Shown one piece after another: positions 30,986-40,438 of a stretch of DNA of 64,000 bases. The DNA is from Roseomonas gilardii (GTDB lineage: Bacteria > Pseudomonadota > Alphaproteobacteria > Acetobacterales > Acetobacteraceae): positions 4,264,148 through 4,328,147 of the forward strand of contig NZ_CP015583.1 in assembly GCF_001941945.1 (NCBI RefSeq). Direction: 5' to 3'. The translations under genes were made by a program, and so were the position numbers. Under the pieces are notes generated by a model, which saw only the letters and a list, made by a program, of their open reading frames with translations, was not told where the DNA came from and searched no databases. The stretch's first letter is position 1. Each line of letters begins with the position of its first letter.

Positions 30986-32845
30986 TCAGCCCCGCTTGGC
31001 CTGCGCCGCCATGCGCACCGTGGCGTTGGCCGCACCGAAGCCGGTGGCGCCACGGCGCTCGATCATCTCGAAGAAGAAGCGGTGCTCGAAGGCGCGCAGG
31101 TAGAAATGCAGCAGCTCACCGCCCGCATCGCGGTCGTAGAGCACGTCATGCTGCTGCAGCTTGCGCAGGAACTCGTCGTCCAGCCCCCATTTCGCCTGCA
31201 GGTCGTCGTAGTAGTTCGCCGGCACGGAGAGGGTTTCCGCCCCGCGCCGCCGCACGTCGCGCACGCTGGCGAAGATGTCCTTGGTGTCGAAGGCGATGTG
31301 GTGCACGCCGGCCCCGGCGAAGGCGGTGACGAAGCGGCCGGTGGAGGTCTTCTGCCCCTCCGAGATGTTCAGCGGCAGGCGGAGCGTGCCATTGTCGGAC
31401 ACCACCGCGCGGCTGCGCACCAGTCCCTGCGGATCGGCGAGATCCCAGATCGACTGCGGCTCCAGCCCGAAGACGCTGCGCCAGAACAGCACCGCGGAAT
31501 CCATCGTGCCGTTGGGCAAGGCGAGCGCGATGTGGTCGCAGCCGGTGAGGCCGCTGTCGGCGACCTCCGTGCCTTCCTCCAGCATCACGAAATCGTCCTG
31601 CCAGCTCCCCTCCCCGGGGCGCGGCGCCTCGACCAGCAGGATCAGCGTGCCGTCGGTGTTGCGGATGCCGGAAATCGGCAGCTCGCCCTCGCCCCGGTGC
31701 TCCTGCCAGTCGGAGCAGAGCAGCTTGCGGGCGCGCGTCAGCGTCTGCCCCACATCGTCCACCCGCACGGCGAAGGCGCAGACCGAGGGGCCATGGAGCT
31801 GGAAGTGCTCGGAGGCGGCGCTGTCCTGCTCGCTGTTCAGCACCAGGGAAACATCGCCCTGGCGGTAGAGGTCCACATCCTTGCTGCGGTGCCGCCCGGC
31901 GCGGCGGAAGCCGGTGCGCTCCAGATAGGTGGCGAGCTTGCGCCGCGCGCCCTCGTCCACCGCGAATTCCAGGAACTCCACCCGCTCCACCACCGGCGGC
32001 GGCGGCAGGTCGAGCACGCCGGTGCGGGATTCGGTGAAGATCAGCGAGCGCAGCCCGTCGCGCGCGTTGGTGCGGGCCGGCAGGGTGCGGAAATCGTCGT
32101 TGAAGATTTCCAGCGACAAGGGGCCGCGATAGCCGGAGGCCACCACCGCGCGGGTGAAATCCTCCACCGGCAGGTCGCCCTGGCCGGGGAAGTTGCGGAA
32201 ATGCCGGCTCCAGGACAGCACGTCCATGGTCAGCTTCGGCGCGTCGGCGAGCTGCACGAAGAAGATCCGCTCGCCGGGCACCTGGGCGATGCCGGAAGGA
32301 TCGTCGCCCAGGGAAAGGGTATGGAAGCTGTCGAGGATCAGCCCCAGCGCCGGGTGATCCGCCTCCTGCACCACCTTCCAGGCATGGCTCCAGCGCCGGA
32401 TGTTCTGCCCCCAGGCCAGGGCCTCGAAGCCGACGCGCAGGCCCCGCTTCGCCGCCCGCTCCGCCATCTCCCGCAGGTCGGCTGCGGCCCGGGCATCGTC
32501 GTCCAGGCTGTGCGGCTGCGTGTTGGAGCAGACCAGCACGAGATCCGTGCCCAGGGCCTGCATCACGTCGAACTTGCGCTCGGCGCGGTCCATGTTGCGG
32601 GCGCGCTGCGGCTCCGGCATGGATTCGAAGTCGCGGAAGGGCTGGAAGATGGCGATCTCCAGCCCCAGGTCGCGCGCCGCCTTGCGCACATCGGCGGGCG
32701 TGCCCTCGAAGGTGAGCAGGTCGTTCTCGAAGATCTCCACCCCGTCGAAGCCGGCCGCGGCCGCCGCTTCCAGCTTGTCGAGCAGGTTTCCGCTCAGCGA
32801 GACCGTGGCGATCGAGCGCGCGAAACGCGACTTCGTGGGCAGCAT
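30986..32845 (-). CDS. quiC1: 3-dehydroshikimate dehydratase fused to a VOC/HPPD-like domain
   Basis: A 619-residue two-domain enzyme. Residues ~1-290 form a TIM-barrel of the sugar-phosphate isomerase/AP endonuclease 2 family (FDGVEIFENDLLTF, VLVCSNTQPH, VGFEALAWG, GLILDSFHTLS, SLEIFNDDFR), which converts 3-dehydroshikimate to protocatechuate. Residues ~300-619 are two VOC repeats like 4-hydroxyphenylpyruvate dioxygenase (GCDHIALALPNG, GVHHIAFDTKDIF, FYLRAFEHRFFFEMIERRG). This QuiC1/QsuB fusion is known in catabolic quinate pathways; the VOC half has no agreed role. It is the last gene of the nine-gene minus-strand cluster. Confidence 0.92.
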   Translation of the reverse strand: MLPTKSRFARSIATVSLSGNLLDKLEAAAAAGFDGVEIFENDLLTFEGTPADVRKAARDLGLEIAIFQPFRDFESMPEPQRARNMDRAERKFDVMQALGTDLVLVCSNTQPHSLDDDARAAADLREMAERAAKRGLRVGFEALAWGQNIRRWSHAWKVVQEADHPALGLILDSFHTLSLGDDPSGIAQVPGERIFFVQLADAPKLTMDVLSWSRHFRNFPGQGDLPVEDFTRAVVASGYRGPLSLEIFNDDFRTLPARTNARDGLRSLIFTESRTGVLDLPPPPVVERVEFLEFAVDEGARRKLATYLERTGFRRAGRHRSKDVDLYRQGDVSLVLNSEQDSAASEHFQLHGPSVCAFAVRVDDVGQTLTRARKLLCSDWQEHRGEGELPISGIRNTDGTLILLVEAPRPGEGSWQDDFVMLEEGTEVADSGLTGCDHIALALPNGTMDSAVLFWRSVFGLEPQSIWDLADPQGLVRSRAVVSDNGTLRLPLNISEGQKTSTGRFVTAFAGAGVHHIAFDTKDIFASVRDVRRRGAETLSVPANYYDDLQAKWGLDDEFLRKLQQHDVLYDRDAGGELLHFYLRAFEHRFFFEMIERRGATGFGAANATVRMAAQAKRG

Positions 32846-32895
32846 GGCTGTCTTCCGGATGCTCGGGGCGGTATGCTCAGGCCGGCCCGCTCAGT

Positions 32896-33735
32896 TCAAT
32901 GGGCGGAGACCTGCGGGATCTTCAGCATATCACGGGCCTGCCGCGCCGTCGCGACCGGCCGGTCGTACTGCGCGCACAGTTCCGCCACCCGCTTCACGAG
33001 CTGGGCATTGCTCTCCGCCAGGGTGTTCTTGTCCCAGCGGATGTTGTCCTCCAGCCCGGTGCGGACATGGCCGCCCATCTCCAGCGCCCAGTGGTTGACC
33101 TCCAACTGGTGGCGGCCGATGCCAGCTGCGGTCCAGGTGGCGTCGGGCAGCATCTCCCGCAGCTTCTGGACCTCGAACTCCAGGATGTCGCGCTTCGCCG
33201 GCAGGGCGTGCTTCACGCCCAGCACGAACTGCACATGCGGCGGCGGCTTCAGCAGCCCCTGGTTCACCATGTCCACCGTGTTGTAGAGCATGGCGAGGTC
33301 GAAGGCCTCGATCTCCGGCTTGATGCCATAGTCGAGCATCTGCTGCGCCAGGTGGCGCACGAAATCGGGCGGGTTCTCATAGACGATGGTGGGGAAGTTG
33401 ACCGAGCCGGTGGCGAGCGAGGCCATGTCCGGCTTCAGGTAGAGCATCGCCCCGCGCTGGTCCATCGAGCGGCCGCGCCCGCCCGTCGAGAACTGGATGA
33501 TGATGTCCGGGCAGTGCTTGCGGATGCCCTCCTGCAGGGCCGCGAACTTCTCCGGGTCGGAGGAGGAGCTCTCGTCCTCGTTGCGGACATGGACATGGAC
33601 CAGGGTGGCCCCGGCCTCATAGGCGGCCTGAGTGGATTCCACCTGTTCCGGAATAGTGATCGGAACGGCGGGGTTGTCCTTCTTGCGCGGCACCGAGCCG
33701 GTGATGGCCACGCTGATGATGCAGGGCTCGCCCAT
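32896..33735 (-). CDS. Beta-keto acid cleavage enzyme (BKACE, DUF849)
   Basis: A 279-residue zinc-dependent TIM-barrel enzyme of the BKACE family, which splits a beta-keto acid with acetyl-CoA to give acetoacetate and a CoA ester. The zinc histidines are in LVHVHVRNED, with IIIQFSTGGRGRSMDQRG, IEAFDLAMLYN, and the C-terminal GGHVRTGLEDNIRWDKNTLA typical of the family. Between pcaF and quiC1 the natural candidate substrate is 3-oxoadipate, which would make it an alternative to the PcaIJ/PcaF route. That is inference; family members accept several beta-keto acids. Confidence 0.88.
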   Translation of the reverse strand: MGEPCIISVAITGSVPRKKDNPAVPITIPEQVESTQAAYEAGATLVHVHVRNEDESSSSDPEKFAALQEGIRKHCPDIIIQFSTGGRGRSMDQRGAMLYLKPDMASLATGSVNFPTIVYENPPDFVRHLAQQMLDYGIKPEIEAFDLAMLYNTVDMVNQGLLKPPPHVQFVLGVKHALPAKRDILEFEVQKLREMLPDATWTAAGIGRHQLEVNHWALEMGGHVRTGLEDNIRWDKNTLAESNAQLVKRVAELCAQYDRPVATARQARDMLKIPQVSAH

Positions 33736-33781
33736 GGTTCCGTTTCCTCCCTGGTCCCGTCCGTTCCCCGGACGCCTTCGA

Positions 33782-34984
33782 TCAGACTTTCTCGATCAGG
33801 GCCGCGATGCCCTGGCCGACGCCGATGCACATGGTGGCGATGGCGCGCCGGCCGCCCAGCGTCTCCAGCGCGTTCACCGAGGTCAGCGCGATGCGCGCAC
33901 CCGATGCGCCCAGCGGGTGCCCCAGCGCGATGGCGCCGCCATGCGGGTTCACCTGCGGCGCATCATCGGGCAGGCCGAGGTCGCGCGTCACCGCCAGAGC
34001 CTGGCTGGCGAAGGCCTCGTTCAGCTCGATCACGTCGATCTCGCCGATCGACAGCCCGGTGCGGGCCAGCAGCTTCTTCGTCGCGGGCGCCGGGCCGAAG
34101 CCCATGATGCGCGGCTCGACGCCGGCGGTGGCCATGCTCACCACCCGGGCGCGCGGGGTCAGCCCGTATTTCCGGGCCGCCGCCTCGCTGGCGATGATCA
34201 GCGCCGCGGCGCCGTCGTTCACGCCCGAGGCATTGCCCGCCGTGACCGTGCCGGGGTTGCGGAAGGGGGTCTTGAGCTTGGCCAGGCCCTCCAGCGTCGT
34301 CTCGGGACGCGGGTGCTCGTCCACCTCCACCACCGTGTCGCCCTTGCGGCCGGGGATGGTGACGGGGATGATCTCGCGGGCGAAGAAGCCCGCCTCCTGC
34401 GCCGCCCTGGCCTTCTGCTGCGAGCGATAGGCGAAGACGTCCTGGTCCTCGCGCGAGATGCCGAACTGCTCCGCCACGTTCTCGCCCGTCTCGGGCATGG
34501 AATCCGTGCCGTAGGTCTTCTTCATCATCGGGTTGACGAAGCGCCAGCCGATGGTGGTGTCCTCGATCTTGGCGTCGCGCGAGAAGGCCGTCGCCGCCTT
34601 GCCCATCACGAAGGGCGCGCGGGTCATGCTCTCCACGCCGCCGGCGATCACCAGCTCCGCGTCGCCGGAGCGGATCATGCGCGCCGCCGTGCCCACGGCA
34701 TCGAGGCCCGAGCCGCAGAGCCGGTTCAGCGTCGATCCCGGCACCGCCACGGGCAGGCCGGCGAGCAGCACCGCCATGCGGGCCACGTCGCGGTTGTCCT
34801 CGCCCGCCTGGTTGGCGCAGCCGACATAGCAGTCGTCCACCGCCGCCCAGTCCACGCCCTTGTTGCGCTCCACCAGGGCGCGCAAGGCATGGGCCAGCAG
34901 GTCGTCCGGGCGCACATCCTTCAGCGCGCCGGCATAGCGGCCGATCGGGGTGCGGACGAAGTCGCAGATGTAAGCGTCAGCCAT
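33782..34984 (-). CDS. pcaF: 3-oxoadipyl-CoA thiolase
   Basis: A 400-residue thiolase that cleaves 3-oxoadipyl-CoA to succinyl-CoA and acetyl-CoA, the last step of the beta-ketoadipate pathway. The N-terminal nucleophile Cys is in NRLCGSGLDAVGTAARM, the family GGVESMTRAPFVM follows, and the C-terminal active site is HGGAIALGHPLGASGARI with MCIGVGQGIAALIE. The general thiolase family includes acetoacetyl-CoA thiolases, but the pca context and 400-residue length fit PcaF. It follows pcaJ by 14 bases. Confidence 0.92.
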   Translation of the reverse strand: MADAYICDFVRTPIGRYAGALKDVRPDDLLAHALRALVERNKGVDWAAVDDCYVGCANQAGEDNRDVARMAVLLAGLPVAVPGSTLNRLCGSGLDAVGTAARMIRSGDAELVIAGGVESMTRAPFVMGKAATAFSRDAKIEDTTIGWRFVNPMMKKTYGTDSMPETGENVAEQFGISREDQDVFAYRSQQKARAAQEAGFFAREIIPVTIPGRKGDTVVEVDEHPRPETTLEGLAKLKTPFRNPGTVTAGNASGVNDGAAALIIASEAAARKYGLTPRARVVSMATAGVEPRIMGFGPAPATKKLLARTGLSIGEIDVIELNEAFASQALAVTRDLGLPDDAPQVNPHGGAIALGHPLGASGARIALTSVNALETLGGRRAIATMCIGVGQGIAALIEKV

Positions 34985-34998
34985 GGTTCGCTCCCCTC

Positions 34999-35658
34999 TC
35001 AATCGGCCCTGTGCAGCTTCGCGCCGGTCCGGGCCTGAAGCGTCTCGAAATCCAGCCCCGGCACCATCTCGCGCACCACGAAGCCCTGCTCCGTGATGTC
35101 GATCACCGCGAGGTTGGTATAGACCCGCGTCACCGCGCGCCCGGCGGTCAGCGGATAGGAGCATTCCTCCACCAGCCGCGGCCGCCCGTCCTTGGTGGTG
35201 TGCTCCATCACCACCCAGAGGCGCTTGGCGCCCACCGAAAGGTCCATGGCCCCGCCCACGGCGGGGGCGCTGTCATTGGCCGAGGTCGCCCAGTTGGCGA
35301 TGTCGCCGTTCTGCGCCACCTCGAAGGCCCCGAGCACGCAGAGGTCCAGGTGCCCGCCCCGGATGATCGAGAAGCTGTCCGCGTGGTGGAAGAAGCTGCC
35401 GCCCGGGGTCAGCGTCACATACTGCTTGCCCGCGTTGATCAGCCAGGGATCGACCTTGCCCTCCTCCGGCGCCGGGCCCATGCCCAGCAGCCCGTTCTCG
35501 GAATGGATCACCACCTCGTGGCCCGCCGGGATCTGGTCGGCCACCAGGGTCGGCACGCCGATGCCCAGGTTCACGTACCAGCCCTCGGGAATGTCCTTTG
35601 CCACGCGCGCCGCCATCTGCGGGCGGCTGAGCGGCTTGAAACTCACCGTCTCCGACAT
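34999..35658 (-). CDS. pcaJ: 3-oxoadipate CoA-transferase subunit B
   Basis: A 219-residue beta subunit of the succinyl-CoA:3-oxoadipate CoA-transferase. The catalytic Glu is in VVIHSENGLLGMGPAP; VNLGIGVPTLVADQIP and GGHLDLCVLGAFEVAQNGDIANW are standard for the family. It works as a heterodimer with the PcaI product encoded 16 bases upstream. The ATG at 35658 (MSETVSFKPL) has a good GGAGCGAGAC leader. Confidence 0.93.
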   Translation of the reverse strand: MSETVSFKPLSRPQMAARVAKDIPEGWYVNLGIGVPTLVADQIPAGHEVVIHSENGLLGMGPAPEEGKVDPWLINAGKQYVTLTPGGSFFHHADSFSIIRGGHLDLCVLGAFEVAQNGDIANWATSANDSAPAVGGAMDLSVGAKRLWVVMEHTTKDGRPRLVEECSYPLTAGRAVTRVYTNLAVIDITEQGFVVREMVPGLDFETLQARTGAKLHRAD

Positions 35659-35674
35659 GTCTCGCTCCTCCGCC

Positions 35675-36358
35675 TCAGCTCTGGGGGTCGCCATAGGGCA
35701 CATGCACCACGCGGTCGGTGAAGATGCCGGGCGTGACGATGGCCTCCGGGTCCAGTCCCCGCTCATCCTCGCAGAGATGCTGGGTCTGCACGACGGTGCA
35801 TTTGCCCGCCATGGCCATCACCGGATTGAAGTTCCGGCCGGACTCCCGATAGACGAGGTTGCCCCAGCGGTCCGCCCGCCAGGCCTCGACCAGCGCGACG
35901 TCGCCCGGCAGTGCTTCCTCCAGGATGCAGGGGCGGCCATTGTACTCGCGCACCTCCTTGCCCTTGGCCAGCAGCGTGTTGGCGCCGGTCGGGGTGAAGA
36001 AGGCCGGCACGCCCGCGCCCGCGGCGCGCATCCGCTCGGCCAGCGTGCCCTGCGGCACGATCTCGAGCTCGATCTTCCCGGCCTTGTACAGTTCCTCGAA
36101 GACCACGGAGCCGGAGGAGCGCGGGAAGGAGCAGACGATCTTGCGCACCCGCCCCAGCTCCATCAGCTTCGCCAGGCCAGTGCGCCCGGTGCCGGCATTG
36201 TTGGCGACGACGGTGAGGTCCTTCGCCCCCTGCTCCGCCAGCCCCTCGATCAGGGCATTGGGCTGCCCCACCGGGCCGAAGCCACCGATCAGCACGGTGG
36301 ACCCGTCCTTGACCCCTTCCAGCGCCTCCGCGATCGAGCGGACGAATTTGTTGATCAT
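35675..36358 (-). CDS. pcaI: 3-oxoadipate CoA-transferase subunit A
   Basis: A 227-residue alpha subunit. Family signatures are GGFGPVGQPNALIEGL (glycine-rich CoA-binding start), VANNAGTGRTGLAKLMELG, VPQGTLAERMRAAGAGVPAF and AWRADRWGNLVYRES. The start overlaps the pcaB stop by 4 bases (ATGA), consistent with translational coupling. It is the partner of PcaJ downstream. Confidence 0.93.
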   Translation of the reverse strand: MINKFVRSIAEALEGVKDGSTVLIGGFGPVGQPNALIEGLAEQGAKDLTVVANNAGTGRTGLAKLMELGRVRKIVCSFPRSSGSVVFEELYKAGKIELEIVPQGTLAERMRAAGAGVPAFFTPTGANTLLAKGKEVREYNGRPCILEEALPGDVALVEAWRADRWGNLVYRESGRNFNPVMAMAGKCTVVQTQHLCEDERGLDPEAIVTPGIFTDRVVHVPYGDPQS

Positions 36359-37731
36359 GCGGTCTTCCCGTTGCGGCGCGGAAGGGTCGCCGCCTGCTGC
36401 AGCACCCGGTCGATGAAGAGGCTGGTCGCGCCCAGATAGCCAGCCGGATCGGTGAGGGCCTCGATCTTCTCCCGGTCGAGGCGGGAGGACACCTCCTCCT
36501 CCCGCGACAGCGCCTCGGCGAGGGGGACACCCTCCTTCAGCGCCACGTCGCAGGCATGGTGGACGGCATGATGCGCCTGCTCGCGCCCCAGCACGGGGGC
36601 GAGGCCCATCATCACCGCCTCGGCCATGATCAGCCCGCCGGTGCTGTCGAGGTTGCGGCGCATGCGCGCGGCATCCACCGTCATCCCCTCGGCCACCAGC
36701 ACGGCCTGTTCCAGCGTGCCATGCGTCAGCAGCAGGCTCTGGAAGATCGCCAGCGGCTCGGCCTGCCAGGGGCCGGTGCCGCGCTCCTGGTCGTGCGGCA
36801 GGGCGGCCAGCATCTGCGGCACCAGCGCGCCCACCCCGCGCGCCTGGGCGATCACGTATTCGCAGGCGATCGGGTTGCGCTTCTGCGGCATGGTGGAGGA
36901 GCCGCCGCGCCCGGGGGCATGCGGCTCGGCCACCTCGGCCACCTCGGTCTGCATCAGCAGCATGAAGTCTGTGGCGAACTTGCTGAGCGAGCCGGTCAGC
37001 AGCCCGCACCAGGAAACCAGCTCGGCGAAGCCGTCATGCGCGACATGCCAGGGGATCTCCGGCTCGGCGAGATCCAGCTCCCGCGCCAGGCCGGCCAGCA
37101 CCTCCGCCCCCCGGTCGCCCAGCGAGGCCAGCGTGCCCACCGCGCCGCCGAACTCCACCCGCAGCACGCGCGGCCGCAGCTCCGCCAGCCGCTCCCGCAT
37201 CCGCAGCAGGGGCGAGAGCCAGACGGCGCATTTGTAGCCGAAGGTCACCGGCAGGGCGTGCTGGAGATGCGTGCGCCCGGCCATCACCGTGCCGCGATGC
37301 TCCTCGGCCCGCGCCGCCAGCGCGGCGCAGACCCGGTCCAGGTCCCGTTCGATGATCGCCAGCGCGTCGCGGATCACCAGCACCGTGGCGGTGTCGAGGA
37401 TGTCCTGGGTGGTGGCGCCCCAATGGGTCCAGCGGCCGGCTTCCGCCCCGGCGGCCTGGGAAAGCTGCTTCACCAGCCCCACCACCGGATAGCCCGTGTT
37501 GCGGGTGGAGACGGCGAGGGCGGCCATGTCGAGATTCCCGACCTGTGCCGCCGCGGTGATGGCGGGCGCGGCATCGGCGGGGATCAGCCCCAGCCGGGCC
37601 TCGACCCGGGCCAGCGCCGCCTCCACGTCGAGCATGCGCTGCAGCCAGGCGCGGTCGCCCGCCGCCTCGCGCAGCGCCTCGCTGCCGTAGAGCGCGCCGA
37701 AGACGGCGCTGTCGGCCGGGTTGACGGTCAC
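36355..37731 (-). CDS. pcaB: 3-carboxy-cis,cis-muconate cycloisomerase
   Basis: A 458-residue fumarase/aspartase-superfamily enzyme that lactonises carboxymuconate, the product of protocatechuate 3,4-cleavage. The superfamily signature GGSSTMPQKRNPIACEYV is present, with HWGATTQDILDTATVLV and GRTHLQHALPVTFGYK upstream. The C-terminal domain is of the adenylosuccinate-lyase C type. It overlaps pcaL upstream and pcaI downstream by 4 bases each, indicating tight coupling. Confidence 0.94.
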   Translation of the reverse strand: MTVNPADSAVFGALYGSEALREAAGDRAWLQRMLDVEAALARVEARLGLIPADAAPAITAAAQVGNLDMAALAVSTRNTGYPVVGLVKQLSQAAGAEAGRWTHWGATTQDILDTATVLVIRDALAIIERDLDRVCAALAARAEEHRGTVMAGRTHLQHALPVTFGYKCAVWLSPLLRMRERLAELRPRVLRVEFGGAVGTLASLGDRGAEVLAGLARELDLAEPEIPWHVAHDGFAELVSWCGLLTGSLSKFATDFMLLMQTEVAEVAEPHAPGRGGSSTMPQKRNPIACEYVIAQARGVGALVPQMLAALPHDQERGTGPWQAEPLAIFQSLLLTHGTLEQAVLVAEGMTVDAARMRRNLDSTGGLIMAEAVMMGLAPVLGREQAHHAVHHACDVALKEGVPLAEALSREEEVSSRLDREKIEALTDPAGYLGATSLFIDRVLQQAATLPRRNGKTA

Positions 37732-38897
37732 GGCGCTTCCCCCGCCATCTCCGTCAGCGCCTTCTTGGCCAGCTTCAGCGCATGGTTGGCCACCGGCACG
37801 CCGGCATAGGCGCCGACCTGGAGCAGCACCTCCGCGATCTCCTCCGGCGAGACGCCCGTGTTGCGCGTGGCGCGGACATGCAGGACGAACTCGTCCTCCC
37901 GCCCCAGCGCCGCCATCATGGCCAGGGTGAGCAGGGAACGCGTGTGCCGCGGCAGGCCAGGGCGGGTCCAGATCTGCCCCCAGACATTGCGCGTGATGTA
38001 GTCTTGGAAGGGCTGGTCCAGCGGCGTCACCGCGGCGCTGGCGCGGGCGACATGCGCCTCGCCCAGCACGGATTTCCGCACCGCCAGCCCGGCGGCATAG
38101 GCATCGCCCGCCGCGACCGGCGCCTGGGCGGTGAGGAAGCCGCGCATGGCGGCGACCACCGCCTCGGGGCGCTCCATGGTCGGGATATGGGCGGTGTCGG
38201 GGATCACCTCCAGCCGCGCGCCGGGGATGGCGTCGCGCAGCGCCTCGGCGCTGGCCAGCGGCGTCGCCTGGTCGCCATCGCCCACCAGCACCAGGGTCGG
38301 CACGCTCAGGCGGCGGGAGGTCTCGGTCAGGTCGGCGGCGGCGATGGCCTCGGCGGCACCGGCATAGCCCTCCGGATCGGTCCGGCGCAGCATGGCGCGC
38401 AGAGCGTCGGTGCGCGGCTCGCCCAGCGAGGCCGGGGTCACCCAGCGCGCCACCACCGTCTCCACCAGGGGCGCCATGCCCTCGGCCCGCACCGTGGCGG
38501 CGCGGTCGATCCAGCCCTGGGCGGGGGGGATGGCCAGCGCCGTGTCCACCAGCGTCAGGCTGCGCACCCGGCCCGGCGCCTGGGCGGCGAGAGACTGGGC
38601 GATCATGCCGCCGATGGAGATGCCGGCGACATGCGCGCTCTCCACCCCCATCAGGTCCAGCAGGCCCAGCATGTCGCGGGCCATGCCCTCGATGCTGTAG
38701 GGGCCGGGGGTGACGCCGCTCATCCCATGGCCGCGCAGGTCCGGGCGGATGACGCGGTAGCGGTTCGAGAAGGCTTCCGCCGGCTCCTCCCAGATCCCGG
38801 CATTCGTGCCCAGCGAGTGGAGCAGGAGCAGGACCTCACCATTGGCGGGGCCGGAGACCTGTGCCTGAAAGGTGTTGCCGTCCAGACGGAGAAACAT
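37728..38897 (-). CDS. pcaL: Fused 3-oxoadipate enol-lactonase/4-carboxymuconolactone decarboxylase
   Basis: A 389-residue fusion (PcaD-PcaC). Residues ~1-255 are an alpha/beta hydrolase with catalytic Ser in VAGISIGGMIAQSLAAQ, Asp in VLVGDGDQATPL and His in VIPDTAHIPTMERPE. Residues ~262-385 are a carboxymuconolactone decarboxylase domain (VLGEAHVARAS, TRNVWGQIWTRPGLPRHTRS, TGVSPEEIAEVLLQVGAYAG). The two domains catalyse consecutive steps after PcaB. It overlaps pcaB by ATGA. Confidence 0.95.
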   Translation of the reverse strand: MFLRLDGNTFQAQVSGPANGEVLLLLHSLGTNAGIWEEPAEAFSNRYRVIRPDLRGHGMSGVTPGPYSIEGMARDMLGLLDLMGVESAHVAGISIGGMIAQSLAAQAPGRVRSLTLVDTALAIPPAQGWIDRAATVRAEGMAPLVETVVARWVTPASLGEPRTDALRAMLRRTDPEGYAGAAEAIAAADLTETSRRLSVPTLVLVGDGDQATPLASAEALRDAIPGARLEVIPDTAHIPTMERPEAVVAAMRGFLTAQAPVAAGDAYAAGLAVRKSVLGEAHVARASAAVTPLDQPFQDYITRNVWGQIWTRPGLPRHTRSLLTLAMMAALGREDEFVLHVRATRNTGVSPEEIAEVLLQVGAYAGVPVANHALKLAKKALTEMAGEAP

Positions 38898-39042
38898 CGT
38901 GAGCCTCCCGAAAGCCTAGCTGGGACAAAGCCGCCCGGTCACGGCTTCGCCCTTTCGCGCCGGCTCCGCAAGCCCCCTCTTTCGGAAAGATTTTCCAGAA
39001 AAGGGGCCCAATGCTCTCCCCGGCGCCGGAGTTCCCCGGGGA

Positions 39043-39906
39043 TCAGCCCGGCCTGTTGCCCACCATCTCCGCGAAGTGCCGCAGCATACGCTCCGGATCG
39101 GGCTCCCGCCCGGTGAAGAGGCGGAAGGCCTGCACCGCCTGGAACACAGCCATGCCGCCGCCGCTCAGCGTGCGGCAGCCCAGCGCGCGGGCGGTGCGGA
39201 GCAGCTCGGTTTCCAGCGGGAAATAGACGATCTCGGACACCCAGAGCGCCGGGCGCAGCAGCTCCGCCGGCAGCGGCAGGCCGGGATGCGCGGCCATACC
39301 GGTCGGGGTGCAGTGGACCAGCCCGTTCGCCGCTGCCATGGCGGCGGGCAGGTCGGCGCAGGCCACCGCGCGGCCCGCGCCGAAACGCTCCGACAGCGAG
39401 GCGGCGAGCGCCTGGGCGCGGGCGGGGTCCATGTCCTGGATGGAGAGCTGCCCGACGCCCATGGTCAGCAGCGCATGCGCCACCGCCGCCCCGGCCCCGC
39501 CGGCACCGAGCTGCACCACGCGGTCCAGCGCGACGCCCTCCATGTTGCGGCGGAAGGCCTCGGCATAGCCGGACCAGTCGGTGTTGTGGCCGATCCGCTT
39601 TCCGTCGCGCAGCAGCACGGTGTTCACCGCGCCCAGCGCCGCCGCATCGGGGGAGAGTTCGTCCAGCAGCGGGATCACCGCCTGCTTGCAGGGATGGGTG
39701 ATGTTCAACCCGGTGAAGCCCATGCGCTCCGCCGCCTGCAACAGTTCCGGCAACGCCTCTACGCCCAGGCCCAGCGCATGCAGGTCGATCAGCTTGTACT
39801 GGGAGCGCAGGCCCTGCTCGTCGCCCTCGCGCTCATGCATCGCCGGGGTGAGGGAGGCCTGGATGCCGTGGCCGATCAGCCCGCAGAGAACCGCCTGGTG
39901 TGCCAT
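39043..39906 (-). CDS. Quinate/shikimate dehydrogenase, probably catabolic and NAD-dependent
   Basis: A 287-residue member of the shikimate dehydrogenase family. The substrate site shows SLTPAMHEREGDEQG, then GLNITHPCKQAVIPLLDEL and AVNTVLLRDGKRIGHNTDWS; the nucleotide fold is LGAGGAGAAVAHALL. The NADP-binding NRT motif of biosynthetic AroE is replaced by QDMDPARA, with an acidic residue that favours NAD, as in QsuD-type quinate dehydrogenases. Position between aroQ and pcaL supports quinate or shikimate degradation. The ATG shares one base with the aroQ stop. Confidence 0.85.
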   Translation of the reverse strand: MAHQAVLCGLIGHGIQASLTPAMHEREGDEQGLRSQYKLIDLHALGLGVEALPELLQAAERMGFTGLNITHPCKQAVIPLLDELSPDAAALGAVNTVLLRDGKRIGHNTDWSGYAEAFRRNMEGVALDRVVQLGAGGAGAAVAHALLTMGVGQLSIQDMDPARAQALAASLSERFGAGRAVACADLPAAMAAANGLVHCTPTGMAAHPGLPLPAELLRPALWVSEIVYFPLETELLRTARALGCRTLSGGGMAVFQAVQAFRLFTGREPDPERMLRHFAEMVGNRPG

Positions 39907-40352
39907 CACTTGCTCTCCCCGATCAGGCGCGCGACCCGTTGCAGTGCCAGCGTGTAGCCCTGGGTGCCGAAGCCCGCGATCACGCCGCTGGCCGCCAGCG
40001 TCACATAGGAATGATGCCGGAAGCTCTCGCGCTGGTGCACGTTGGAAATATGCACCTCGATGATCGGCCCCTCGAAGGTCTTCAGCGCATCGAGGATGGC
40101 CACCGAGGTATGGGTGAAAGCGGCCGGGTTGATCACGATGCCCGCCGCCACCTCCCGCGCCTCGTGGATCCAGTCGATGATCTCGTATTCGCGGTTGCTC
40201 TGGTGGAAGCGGATTTCCAGCCCCAGCCCGGCGGCCGTCTCGCGGCAGGCCTGCTCCACATCGGCCAGGGTTTCATGGCCGTAGATCTGCGGCTGTCGCT
40301 TGCCCAGCAGGTTCAGGTTGGGTCCGTTCAGGACATAGACCATGCGTGTCAC
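39906..40352 (-). CDS. aroQ: Type II 3-dehydroquinate dehydratase
   Basis: A 148-residue type II enzyme that converts 3-dehydroquinate to 3-dehydroshikimate. Motifs are [19 protein letters not shown] (with the catalytic Tyr), [33 protein letters not shown], and [19 protein letters not shown]. Although the enzyme also serves shikimate synthesis, its place at the head of the quinate/pca cluster points to a catabolic role. The ATG at 40352 is used; the ATG at 40343 (MVYVLN) is also possible. Confidence 0.95.
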   Translation of the reverse strand: MTRMVYVLNGPNLNLLGKRQPQIYGHETLADVEQACRETAAGLGLEIRFHQSNREYEIIDWIHEAREVAAGIVINPAAFTHTSVAILDALKTFEGPIIEVHISNVHQRESFRHHSYVTLAASGVIAGFGTQGYTLALQRVARLIGESK

Positions 40353-40438
40353 TGGACATTCTCCCTATCGGGTCCCGGAACCCATGGCCGCCCGGCCTCC
40401 GGTCCGGCTGCCCGGGCTGAGGTAGCCCGGATGTGGAC

